Assembly: GCF_003991225.1 (NCBI RefSeq)
Contig: NZ_JTFC01000041.1
Location: 62,001-126,000, forward strand
DNA from: Candidatus Kurthia intestinigallinarum
GTDB taxonomy: Bacteria; Bacillota; Bacilli; Bacillales_A; Planococcaceae
Length of the DNA: 64,000 nucleotides
Direction: 5' to 3'
Of the stretch, positions 45,782 through 53,454 are shown in pieces (positions within the stretch are counted from its first letter, which is position 1; each line of letters begins with the position of its first letter). The notes beneath the pieces were generated by a model. That model ran no database searches. It saw nothing but the letters and a program-made list of their open reading frames with translations, and was not told the DNA's origin. The translations under genes and the position numbers were made by a program.

Positions 45782-46183
45782 ATGAAGGACCAACAGCAGG
45801 CATATGAGCAGCTCATCGCTGTTATTGACAAATCTATTCCCGTAGGCTTTGAAAAATGTGAAGAGCATGGCGGCACTCACTATGTTGTGCCACTACGTGA
45901 TTACCCAAAAGGTTATCATGTGACGCCCGGTACACCGCTTCCTTTTTTAAGCGTGATTCCGCAAAAGCATCATATTGGGGTGTATCATATGGGCATCTAT
46001 GCCAATCCGGAGCTACTACAATGGTTTACGACGCGCTACAAGGAAGAAGTGACAACGAAATTACAAATGGGAAAAAGTTGTATTCGTTTGACGAATGCGA
46101 CGCATATTCCGTATGAGCTATTAGGCGAATTAGTCGAGAAGATGACGCCTGATGCGTGGATTAAAGTATACGAGCAACACTAA
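45782..46183 (+). CDS. DUF1801-like protein
   Basis: A 133-residue protein resembling the YdhG/DUF1801 fold: I-D-K-S-I-P-V-G-F-E near the start, P-F-L-S-V-I-P-Q-K-H-H-I-G-V-Y in the middle and the final K-M-T-P-D-A-W. These proteins have no settled function. GAGGTG lies before the ATG, and a GTG one codon earlier is possible. Third gene of the mmsA operon, 12 bp after the dehydrogenase. Confidence 0.7.
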   Translation: MKDQQQAYEQLIAVIDKSIPVGFEKCEEHGGTHYVVPLRDYPKGYHVTPGTPLPFLSVIPQKHHIGVYHMGIYANPELLQWFTTRYKEEVTTKLQMGKSCIRLTNATHIPYELLGELVEKMTPDAWIKVYEQH

Positions 46184-46185
46184 AT

Positions 46186-46222
46186 AAAAGCCTTCTAAGG
46201 AGTGTCCCCTAGAAGGCTTTTT
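46186..46222. terminator. Bidirectional terminator
   Basis: AAAAGCCTTCTA / TAGAAGGCTTTTT stem between the mmsA operon and the convergent SCP2 gene. Confidence 0.9.
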
Positions 46223-46224
46223 GT

Positions 46225-46545
46225 TTATTTATAATACGTTAAGAGGCTGCTTAGGCGTAGTAGATGACTCATATCACCCTTTGATTTCAATTTGCCCATT
46301 AAAAAAGCTGTTTGTGGATTCATTTGCCCCGTTGTAAGCTTTTCAAAATTTTTACTAGAAATTGATACGGTACAGTCGGGTGCCTGCGCATCCTTTGCGA
46401 CATGTGCATTATTGCCATCAAATGAAATGAGCGTACTTTCTGCTGTATCGGTAAAGTCAAATTGAATACGTGCATTGTAACCTTTTAAACCAGCTGGGTC
46501 TTGCTGAATTTTTGATAAAAATTGTTCTATCGCTTGATTTGTCAT
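46225..46545 (-). CDS. SCP2 sterol-carrier domain protein
   Basis: A 106-residue single SCP2 domain, a hydrophobic-pocket fold for lipids or acyl-CoAs. The C-terminal M-N-P-Q-T-A-F-L-M-G-K-L-K-S-K-G-D motif is diagnostic. Ligand unknown. GGGAGG precedes the ATG. The esterase gene upstream on the same strand ends 47 bp away, so the two may be one unit. Confidence 0.85.
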   Translation of the reverse strand: MTNQAIEQFLSKIQQDPAGLKGYNARIQFDFTDTAESTLISFDGNNAHVAKDAQAPDCTVSISSKNFEKLTTGQMNPQTAFLMGKLKSKGDMSHLLRLSSLLTYYK

Positions 46546-46592
46546 CTAACTACCTCCCTGTTTCCTCTCATCATAAAATGATTTCTAAAAAT

Positions 46593-47327
46593 TTACAATT
46601 CATCCGCAAGGAAATCGACAATATCGTCATGAATTTCAGGAATACGCGCTAATGATAAAAGATGCCCGGCCTCCTTATAGCCACGTAACTGCTTCGTTGT
46701 AGAGGCAAGTCCGTCATAAATTAACTGGGCACTATGCTGATAAATGTGCGCGTCCGCTTCGCCGTACAAGATAAGGGCAGAACAGTTAATATTCGCTAGT
46801 AAATCAGATGTCGCTAAAATAAATTGCTGCAACGCATGTAATTTATGCTCAGGACGAGGGAAGTGCGTCGCCACAAAATGAAAGGCTTCTGGCTCAGGGA
46901 TGTCGCGCATGCGTAAATAATATGTTGTATAGGCTTTTACGCGTGACTCTAGGCCGCTAAGTTCCCGTTCGACAATGGGCGATGACATCGTCACAAGTGC
47001 TTGCGGTGCCACTTCATCTGCTAAATGGAGTGCAATGACGCCACCGAGTGATTGACCGACAATCGTAATTTTTTCATAGCCTTGCTGTTGTAAAAACAAA
47101 TACGCCTCGCGCGCTGTTTGTAGCCAGTCTGCAATACCTGTTTGGAAAAATTTTTCTGGATGCTGCCCATGTCCTGCATAAATTGGTGCAAGACAAGTAA
47201 AGCCTGCTTTATGTAAATGTTTTGCTGTACGTTTCATTTCATTGGCTGTGCCCGTAAAGCTATGAAGCAGTAGCACTGCATGTTTACCGCCTTCTAAAAA
47301 TAAGCGCTCAGGGGATTTAATGTTCAT
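46593..47327 (-). CDS. Carboxylesterase-type alpha/beta hydrolase
   Basis: A 244-residue enzyme of the Est30/YvaK carboxylesterase group. The oxyanion segment L-L-H-S-F-T-G-T is near residue 20, and the nucleophile elbow is G-Q-S-L-G-G near 93-98. The acid is in Y-G-E-A-D near 196 and the base in G-H-L-L-S near 226. No signal peptide. A LysR gene lies divergently upstream. Confidence 0.85.
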   Translation of the reverse strand: MNIKSPERLFLEGGKHAVLLLHSFTGTANEMKRTAKHLHKAGFTCLAPIYAGHGQHPEKFFQTGIADWLQTAREAYLFLQQQGYEKITIVGQSLGGVIALHLADEVAPQALVTMSSPIVERELSGLESRVKAYTTYYLRMRDIPEPEAFHFVATHFPRPEHKLHALQQFILATSDLLANINCSALILYGEADAHIYQHSAQLIYDGLASTTKQLRGYKEAGHLLSLARIPEIHDDIVDFLADEL

Positions 47328-47401
47328 GTTGTAACCTCTTTTCTAAAAAAAGCCTATCACACAATGAAATGAACGTATAATACATTATTTTTAATAAAAT
47401 C

Positions 47402-47416
47402 ATGCGAAAAATGCAT
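47402..47416. promoter_or_regulatory. Candidate LysR binding site 1
   Basis: ATGC-N7-GCAT inside AATCATGCG...CATAAG. A second copy of the longer motif lies at 47549-47563. The spacing fits the T-N11-A form of LysR boxes. Confidence 0.45.
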
Positions 47417-47548
47417 AAGTGAAATGTGTATATATTTTCTAATCTAGTACTAAAAATCTAGTATCTATGAGCTGTTCGCCCTGAATTAAGCAAAATTTCT
47501 AAATGGAAGCGCTTTAATGGAGTATAATACATCGTAATCATAAAAATC

Positions 47549-47563
47549 ATGCGCAAGTTACAT
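47549..47563. promoter_or_regulatory. Candidate LysR binding site 2 (autoregulatory position)
   Basis: ATGCGCAAGTTACAT, sharing AAATCATGCG and CATAAG with site 1. It abuts the ribosome binding site of the LysR gene. Confidence 0.45.
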
Positions 47564-47579
47564 AAGGGGTGACGTGATA

Positions 47580-48470
47580 ATGGAATGGCATCATTTTCAT
47601 TATTTTAAAGTTTTAGCAGAGATGGAACATATGACGCGAGCAGCAGAGAAGCTTTCGGTATCACAACCAGCATTAAGCCGTGCTATTATGCGAATTGAAG
47701 AGGAATTGGATGTGTCATTATTTGATCGTAATGGCCGTTCCATTCGATTAAATAAATTTGGCGAGCTCTTTTTAGAAAGTACCAATCGCATCATTTTAGA
47801 AATGGAAACAGTCAAAACACGTTTGTCAGAAATGAGTGGTGTTGAAACCGGTGAGGTAACGCTTGGATTTCTTCATACGGTTGGTGCGACTTATTTATCG
47901 CTCTTTATGAAGCAATTCAAAGACACACATCCGAATGTGCGCGTGAAGCTCGTTCAAAACAATTCACAGGCACTCAAAAATTTATTAGCACAAGGTATTA
48001 TTGACCTATGTGTCACAACGCATGTAGCCACTGAAAAAAATATTGAATGGCAACCGCTATTAACAGAGGAATTATTTGTGACGTTGCCACGGACACACCG
48101 TTTCGCAGGGCGAGAAACATTGACCGTAAAAGAATTACAAGACGAAACGTTTATTTTATTAAAAGAAGGCTTTGCGCTTCGTCATTTATCAAATGATTTA
48201 TTGAAAGAAGCGGGCATCCAAGTAGCCATTAGCTTTGAAGGAGAAGAAGTTCAAACGATTGCAAGCTTCGTTGCAGCAAATCTCGGTATTTCATTTTTAC
48301 CAAAATTAACGCATTTAGCCTTTAATGATCTCGTGCAAATTCCGATTGAAGGAAAAAAAGCAGCGCGTCATATCGGCATTTGCTCAAATAAGGAAGTCGT
48401 CGAAACAGCTGTCGTGCGGGAAATGAAAGAGCAGCTTGTTCATTATTTTAAAGGGTTTCCAGAGCTGTAA
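47580..48470 (+). CDS. LysR-family transcriptional regulator
   Basis: A 296-residue LysR protein. The winged helix-turn-helix (about 1-60) reads M-T-R-A-A-E-K-L-S-V-S-Q-P-A-L-S-R-A-I-M-R-I-E, and a substrate-binding domain of about 205 residues follows. A GTG two codons earlier is in frame, but the ATG at 47580 has AAGGGGTG at best spacing. Target may be the divergent esterase gene or itself; no effector can be assigned. Confidence 0.9.
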   Translation: MEWHHFHYFKVLAEMEHMTRAAEKLSVSQPALSRAIMRIEEELDVSLFDRNGRSIRLNKFGELFLESTNRIILEMETVKTRLSEMSGVETGEVTLGFLHTVGATYLSLFMKQFKDTHPNVRVKLVQNNSQALKNLLAQGIIDLCVTTHVATEKNIEWQPLLTEELFVTLPRTHRFAGRETLTVKELQDETFILLKEGFALRHLSNDLLKEAGIQVAISFEGEEVQTIASFVAANLGISFLPKLTHLAFNDLVQIPIEGKKAARHIGICSNKEVVETAVVREMKEQLVHYFKGFPEL

Positions 48471-48625
48471 GAGATGCTAAAGGGTAGCTGCTCTTAAAGA
48501 AAAGGCACTCAAAAACAGTATTTTGGCCGTATTTAAAACTGCATTGAAACGTTCCTCATTTCATTATTTCCTTAAAAGAAGTATGATAAAAATAATACTT
48601 TTTTGATATTTAAGGGAGGCATACA

Positions 48626-48811
48626 ATGAGTAAAAGTTTAAATACGCCAGAAGCCATTTTACTAACCGGCTCTTTTTTGATGGTTTTATACATTTTCGAT
48701 GAATTAGTGGAAGATTATCACGTACCATTTTTATGGCTTGTTTTTCCGCTTATTCTATTGGTCTTAGCGATTTTTTCATACGTTAAACGAGAGGCCACCG
48801 ATGACAAGTAG
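48626..48811 (+). CDS. Small two-helix membrane protein
   Basis: A 61-residue protein with hydrophobic segments at about 10-26 and 35-52 around an acidic turn (D-E-L-V-E-D) and a charged tail. GGGAGG precedes the ATG. No family recognised. A 141-bp repeat element follows it. Confidence 0.65.
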   Translation: MSKSLNTPEAILLTGSFLMVLYIFDELVEDYHVPFLWLVFPLILLVLAIFSYVKREATDDK

Positions 48812-48820
48812 ATACATACT

Positions 48821-48961
48821 AAAAAGAGGCTTTGACATACGTATAAAAACAACCGTTCCTATGAGCATAAGAAAAACCGGAATCGCGCTATAGTGCGGTT
48901 CCGGTTTTTCGTTGCGAACGCTAAAAAAGGAACATGACGTGTTTTATCCCAGCCTCTTTTT
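48821..48961 (+). repeat. Structured intergenic repeat, copy A (141 bp)
   Basis: Aligns without gaps to 61927-62067 with 11 differences in 141 bp (92 percent identity). The ends AAAAAGAGGCT and AGCCTCTTTTT are inverted. Inside is a strong hairpin with arms AAAAACCGGAA / TTCCGGTTTTT and a further 7-bp inner stem. It lies between a plus-strand small membrane protein gene and the convergent chemoreceptor gene and may also end both transcripts. Confidence 0.85.
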
Positions 48962-48968
48962 ACATATA

Positions 48969-50477
48969 TTAGCCGTTTAAAGTCGCAACTTGTGCGAGCT
49001 GTGTGCTCATTTCCTGAATATGCTCAACCGCTGTTGTGACAGAATCACTCAAGGCTTTTTGTGTAGATACAAGGGAATTAATACGGTCCATATGCATTAA
49101 AATCGTATCAATTTGCACTTTTAAATCGGTTAAACTTTGCTCAATATCTTCTGTAGCACCCGCACTATTTAGCGCTAGTTTACGCACTTGATCCGCAACG
49201 ACGGCAAAGCCTTTTCCTTGTTCACCCGCACGCGCAGATTCAATTGCGGCATTTAAGCCCAATAAATTCGTTTCATCTGCAATGCCACGAATCATCGATG
49301 AAATATTTTGGGTATTGTCCGCACGTTGATGAGCATCAATTGCGGCATTCGCTGATTGCTGCTGAGCATTCGTCAATTCGCCTACATGATTGTGCATATC
49401 CTGCATAGCATAGGTCATTTCATCAATGCTTGCATTTAATTGTTGAATGCCTGCTTTCATATGCTCTCCGCGTTCCTTTTCCTGACTTTCTAATGTAATA
49501 TCACGCATCACACCGACAATATGTTCCACGATGCCATTTGTATTACATGTAATAATAATCCGATTGCTCATCGCAATATAACGTCCGTAGCTATCTCGTA
49601 CGCGGTAAAGTAACTCGCATTGTGCTTTTCCGTTTTGCTTCGCTTCTCTAAAACATATTTTAAATATAGGATTTGTGCCATCGCGGTCTGTTGGATGGAT
49701 GAGATTTGCAAAATCCTTATACGTTTGTGGCTGTGTCGTTTTCGTATAACCAAAAGCTGTTAAAAATTGCTCTGAAAACCACACGGTATTTTGAACATCT
49801 GCTAAGTTTTGTGGATTTTTCACTTGGACATGCCAAGGTGATTCATACATGACTTCGGTAATTAATCCATGTTTTTCAAGTAGTTGCACTGAGCGCTGCT
49901 TTTCAATATGTTGAGCGGTTAGATCGTGAATGACGCCATAGCATTTACTAAGTTTTTGCTCCTTATAAAGAAGCTGAATATGACAATCGATATAGCGGAT
50001 TTCTCCCAGTGGTGTCACAAGGCGACATTGCTCTTCAATACGCTCTGCTGTTGTTTGAAGCGCAGTCGCGAGTGCATTTTTAATATGTACGACATCATCT
50101 TCATGAATAAAATGCATAATGGAACGCTTTGTATCATCGCCAAGCGTTCCTATTAGCGCTTTCAATTCATCGCTCATTATTAACTTTGTGTCCGTATGCA
50201 TCAAATCACCATGCATAACATCTGCAACCCAATAACCAATGTTTGCTGTATTACAAATTGTTGAAAATAACTGATCATGCTGTGCAAGGCGTTCATGCTG
50301 TTGTGTTATATAAGAAGTTAGTTTTTGAATAAGTTGTTGTTCGTGAGGAGAGAGGTGTTGAATCGCAGCGGTAAGGTTAAGGTTTCCACCCGCTTCGAGA
50401 TTTTCGACCAATGATTCGATAACGGCTAAAAGTGGAGAGGAACTAGCCTTTGCTGTTGTTTGTAAAAATGAGAACAT
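48969..50477 (-). CDS. Soluble PAS-domain methyl-accepting chemotaxis protein
   Basis: A 502-residue cytosolic chemoreceptor without membrane segments. An N-terminal helical part is followed by two PAS/PAC modules (about 68-195 and 200-330), then a short signalling domain (about 340-490). Its hairpin tip is [20 protein letters not shown]. The tip sequence contacts CheA and CheW. The bundle is short, as in Aer2-like or bis-PAS receptors; the signal could be redox or a small ligand. No che gene lies nearby. Confidence 0.88.
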   Translation of the reverse strand: MFSFLQTTAKASSSPLLAVIESLVENLEAGGNLNLTAAIQHLSPHEQQLIQKLTSYITQQHERLAQHDQLFSTICNTANIGYWVADVMHGDLMHTDTKLIMSDELKALIGTLGDDTKRSIMHFIHEDDVVHIKNALATALQTTAERIEEQCRLVTPLGEIRYIDCHIQLLYKEQKLSKCYGVIHDLTAQHIEKQRSVQLLEKHGLITEVMYESPWHVQVKNPQNLADVQNTVWFSEQFLTAFGYTKTTQPQTYKDFANLIHPTDRDGTNPIFKICFREAKQNGKAQCELLYRVRDSYGRYIAMSNRIIITCNTNGIVEHIVGVMRDITLESQEKERGEHMKAGIQQLNASIDEMTYAMQDMHNHVGELTNAQQQSANAAIDAHQRADNTQNISSMIRGIADETNLLGLNAAIESARAGEQGKGFAVVADQVRKLALNSAGATEDIEQSLTDLKVQIDTILMHMDRINSLVSTQKALSDSVTTAVEHIQEMSTQLAQVATLNG

Positions 50478-50545
50478 ATTACCCCTCTTTTCTAAGTTTG
50501 TTTATGAATAATTTACTATATTTTGGCATAAAAAACAATAAAAGT

Positions 50546-51388
50546 TTAAAATTTTATCGATTTAAACCACGAAGGAATGATATGTTGAAAGCCATGGGGG
50601 TCCTGAATCATCTGCTCAACATGAGGCAACGTTGTTTGTAATTGGCCGATATTATCCGCCCAAATGATAGAAGAGAAGGCAAGCATACCGGCATATAGCG
50701 TGTAAAGTGTCCAAAAATCATCAGGCAAGTGGTGATCATAATAGCCTTCAAGTAATCCAATGCAAAAAGGAATGCTATGCTCTCTACTAAAGAGGCCGAG
50801 TTTTACAAAATCCCAAACCGGGTCACCCCAATCAAAGCGCCCAAAATCGATAACACCCGCGTAGTGGCGGTTATGAATAATTAAATTAGGCAAATGAAAA
50901 TCATCATGCTGTAAATGGGTAGGGCGCCCGTTTAATAAATGGAGATGTGCATTGATAAATTGCTCGACTGCAGGCATAAAATCATATGTGTACCCTCGTT
51001 CATGATACGTTTTTCGGTAACGCTCATATTTAGCTTTTTGATAGCTTGCCCATGTATTTTCCTTTGCTTTAATCGCATGAATGCGACGTAAATCAGCGCT
51101 TGCATCCACACCGACTTGATATTGCTCTGTCGCTGTAAGCGTGCCAATTGTATCCTCTGCATCCAATCCTTCTAAAAAGCTCGTTATCATATAATTTGGT
51201 CCAATTTCTAGCGGCTCATAGGTCTGTGTACCAGTAGAAAAAAGTTGCTGTAGCAATGAAAATTCCTGCTTTTTTTGTGTGTATTGCTGCGGATCAAATT
51301 GTCGATAAAGGCATTGTTTTTGCTCATAATGCACGAGCCATTTTTCTTCTCCAGAAAATCCTTTGGTTATTTTTTTGATTTTTTCCAT
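50546..51388 (-). CDS. Aminoglycoside phosphotransferase (APH) family kinase
   Basis: A 280-residue kinase-fold protein. The catalytic loop is L-Q-H-D-D-F-H-L-P-N (near 168-177), with aspartate and the metal-binding asparagine. The magnesium motif is V-I-D-F-G-R-F-D-W-G-D-P near 190. Such chromosomal APH-like proteins phosphorylate many small molecules; antibiotic resistance is not implied. Monocistronic. Confidence 0.85.
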   Translation of the reverse strand: MEKIKKITKGFSGEEKWLVHYEQKQCLYRQFDPQQYTQKKQEFSLLQQLFSTGTQTYEPLEIGPNYMITSFLEGLDAEDTIGTLTATEQYQVGVDASADLRRIHAIKAKENTWASYQKAKYERYRKTYHERGYTYDFMPAVEQFINAHLHLLNGRPTHLQHDDFHLPNLIIHNRHYAGVIDFGRFDWGDPVWDFVKLGLFSREHSIPFCIGLLEGYYDHHLPDDFWTLYTLYAGMLAFSSIIWADNIGQLQTTLPHVEQMIQDPHGFQHIIPSWFKSIKF

Positions 51389-51851
51389 GTCTACCCCCCG
51401 TTATCATTAAGTTGGTCTTATTCTAACGAGAATGATAAAGAAATTCAATAATTGAATAGTGGTTCATAAGGAATTAGCATTAAATGGAATATAAAATATA
51501 TGTCATACGGTATATTTTTTAGAAAAAAGCTACACAAAGTAGAAAAAATGAGTTAATATGTATAAGAACTAGCGAAAGTGGTTTTTTTATGGAGAAAACT
51601 CTACAGGCGTTATTAGGAAATGAAGCGGAAACATTTTCTATGCTCCTTTGCTAGTCAAATCCCTATTTTTAAATGCCTAACCAGTTGGGCGCTGGTGCTA
51701 GCCTAAGCAAAAACGTCCAATGCAATTTGTTACACGGTAAATCCCTTACCGCATACCAAACCTCTATCACAAAACAAAGGCGCCTTTTCCATGAGAAAGG
51801 GCGCTTTTGTTCCTGTTATAGAGAAAAAAACTGTTAAAGGAGGACACATAA
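51389..51851 (+). other. Unexplained 460-bp intergenic region with structured leader
   Basis: Between 51589 and 51811 three hairpins follow each other: ACCAG/CTGGT at 51680-51696, CGGTAA/TTACCG at 51735-51751, and a long imperfect stem at 51773-51811 (AACAAAGGCGCCTTTTC and partner). A 21-codon frame (51589-51654) precedes them without a good ribosome binding site. The block is visibly richer in G and C than its flanks and ends 41 bp before the next start codon. No known riboswitch class recognised. Confidence 0.45.
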
Positions 51852-52322
51852 ATGCAGCGGGAAATTTCTTTTGCCAATCTACAAACGCATTTACATAGTT
51901 GTTCTTTTACACAATTAAAAATGAATTGGATGCAATTAATTGAGGAGTTTTGTACGAATACAACAACCTTTGCCCTTCTTTGGAAAATGTCAGACCGTAC
52001 GCATTTTGAGCAATTACAGGGAAATGACTATTATTATGAGGTACATGATTTATATGCGCCCATGTCTGAAATTATCAAAATATTACAACAAATGAAATGG
52101 CAAGAACGTGGCTATGTACAAAATCTCGTAGAGTCACCAAGCGCGTATGAGGAGTTAATTCAATTAATTTTAAGCATGCTAGAATTTCGGGTAAACAATG
52201 CAGAGGCTGAAAAAGTACAACACCGTCTCCTCAAAGCGCATGTGCTCGAGCTCCAAGTAGAAGATGCCACCGTTAATGAATTACTAACACATGCCACAAC
52301 GTCGATTAAATACGTTCTTTAA
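51852..52322 (+). CDS. Protein of unknown function
   Basis: A 156-residue soluble, mostly helical protein with several aromatic residues (N-D-Y-Y-Y-E-V) and a Cys at 17 and 32. No family recognised. AAAGGAGGA precedes the ATG. It follows the structured region at 51589-51811 and ends at a terminator. Confidence 0.65.
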   Translation: MQREISFANLQTHLHSCSFTQLKMNWMQLIEEFCTNTTTFALLWKMSDRTHFEQLQGNDYYYEVHDLYAPMSEIIKILQQMKWQERGYVQNLVESPSAYEELIQLILSMLEFRVNNAEAEKVQHRLLKAHVLELQVEDATVNELLTHATTSIKYVL

Positions 52323-52335
52323 ATTCTAACAATAT

Positions 52336-52378
52336 AAAAAGCGCGTCTAACCATTTTATTCGTTAGACGTGCTTTTTT
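52336..52378. terminator. Bidirectional terminator
   Basis: AAAAAGCGCGTCTAAC / GTTAGACGTGCTTTTTT hairpin between convergent genes. Confidence 0.88.
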
Positions 52379-52389
52379 ATACGGATTTA

Positions 52390-52698
52390 TTAGCGATAGC
52401 TATTAATAAAATCAATTAAAGCTTCTTTTGGTTGATAGCCACCCGTTTTTGCAACTACTTCGCCGTCCTTCAATAACACTAATGTAGGTACAGACATTAC
52501 TTCATATTCACCTGCAGTAGCAGAGTTTTCTTCGACTTCTAATTTTACAATCGGCACATCAATTTCTTGTGCTAGTTCTTCTAACACAGGTGCTAACATT
52601 TTACACGGTCCACACCAAGTTGCCCAAAAATCAACAAGTACAAGCCCTGATTTTGTCTCTTCATAAAATGTTTGATCCGACGCATTCACAATTGCCAT
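52390..52698 (-). CDS. trxA: Thioredoxin
   Basis: A 102-residue thioredoxin with the active site W-C29-G-P-C32-K and the conserved cis-proline in S-V-P-T. Length and sequence match B. subtilis TrxA. Cytosolic disulfide reductant for ribonucleotide reductase and others. GGAGG precedes the ATG. Confidence 0.96.
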   Translation of the reverse strand: MAIVNASDQTFYEETKSGLVLVDFWATWCGPCKMLAPVLEELAQEIDVPIVKLEVEENSATAGEYEVMSVPTLVLLKDGEVVAKTGGYQPKEALIDFINSYR

Positions 52699-52792
52699 CG
52701 TTATAGCCTCCTTTAATATTGTCTTTATTTTAGCACGATATGTGTTTAATTACTGAAAGATAGGTTAATTATTTTATAAGGGGGAATCGAGT

Positions 52793-53005
52793 ATGATGAA
52801 ATTATTATGGATACCCATTGTGCTATATTTAGTCGCATTAGGGGTTTTTATTACAAGAGCAACGAGCCGAGGCACAGATGAAGGTGTTGCAGCTCAAATT
52901 TTAGCGGGACAAGGACTTGCTTTACCAGTATTCTTCTTTGCATTTTTATTTATTTGGTTCTTTAATCGTCGCAAAAAACGTCAAGACCATAAAAATAATG
53001 TTTAA
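52793..53005 (+). CDS. Small two-helix membrane protein
   Basis: A 70-residue protein with helices at about 4-22 and 42-60 and a basic C-terminal tail (R-R-K-K-R). GGGGGAA precedes the ATG. No family recognised. The next gene starts 14 bp after its stop, so both are one unit. Confidence 0.7.
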   Translation: MMKLLWIPIVLYLVALGVFITRATSRGTDEGVAAQILAGQGLALPVFFFAFLFIWFFNRRKKRQDHKNNV

Positions 53006-53019
53006 GGAGGTGTCAGCTT

Positions 53020-53259
53020 ATGAGTGACCGAATGAACAAGGAAGATAAGAAAAAAGATACGGATTTTAAGCGTATGGATAGCCCAGATCAAGTGAATTCA
53101 GATACAGAAAGTCTTTTTGATAAGGATGAGGAAATGATGTTCGTTGACCCGATTCCTGTAGAAGAACTAAATGAAAAAGTGAAAGATGAAAAACTGGAAA
53201 ATCGTGAGGATACGAAAAGCACGTCCTCAAGCTCAAAAAAATATAAGCATGATAAGTAA
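53020..53259 (+). CDS. Small highly charged protein
   Basis: A 79-residue hydrophilic protein, very rich in D, E and K, with low-complexity ends (a serine run near 72) and no hydrophobic core. Likely disordered. AAGGAGG precedes the ATG. Co-transcribed with the preceding membrane protein; function unknown. Confidence 0.65.
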   Translation: MSDRMNKEDKKKDTDFKRMDSPDQVNSDTESLFDKDEEMMFVDPIPVEELNEKVKDEKLENREDTKSTSSSSKKYKHDK

Positions 53260-53266
53260 ATTGTGC

Positions 53267-53303
53267 AAAAAAGCGTTCCCACTAAGGTGGGGCGCTTTTT
53301 TTT
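53267..53303 (+). terminator. Rho-independent terminator
   Basis: AAAAAAGCG-tt-CCCAC hairpin with its partner and a T-run. It separates the small-gene pair from the subtilase promoter. Confidence 0.88.
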
Positions 53304-53377
53304 AGAAAAAATTGCCCTATTGATGATAATTTTATCCGTATAATGACTTATCTTTTGTATTTTTACGAGAAAAATCA

Positions 53378-53407
53378 TTGACATTGATAATCATTTTCAA
53401 TTATGAT
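53378..53407 (+). promoter_or_regulatory. SigA promoter of the subtilase gene
   Basis: TTGACA at 53378-53383 and TATGAT at 53402-53407, 18-bp spacer. The first Fur box fills the spacer. Confidence 0.82.
53385..53399. promoter_or_regulatory. Fur box 1
   Basis: TGATAATCATTTTCA, one mismatch from the 7-1-7 Fur consensus, placed between the -35 and -10 boxes. Confidence 0.85.
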
Positions 53408-53423
53408 TCTTTTCGAGATAAAA

Positions 53424-53438
53424 TGAAAATGATTATCA
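53424..53438. promoter_or_regulatory. Fur box 2
   Basis: TGAAAATGATTATCA, the exact reverse complement of Fur box 1 and also one mismatch from consensus. It lies downstream of the expected transcription start, just before the ribosome binding site. Confidence 0.85.
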
Positions 53439-53454
53439 AAGGGAGTACATAGAA

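Noticed and set aside
47504-47517. TGGAAGCGCTTTAA as a cre site for the LysR gene
   Set aside because: A fixed C is missing from the consensus; too weak to list as a feature.
53020-53259. Toxin-antitoxin pair with the preceding small membrane protein
   Set aside because: Sizes would fit, but nothing in either sequence resembles a known toxin or antitoxin; the charged protein is simply low-complexity.
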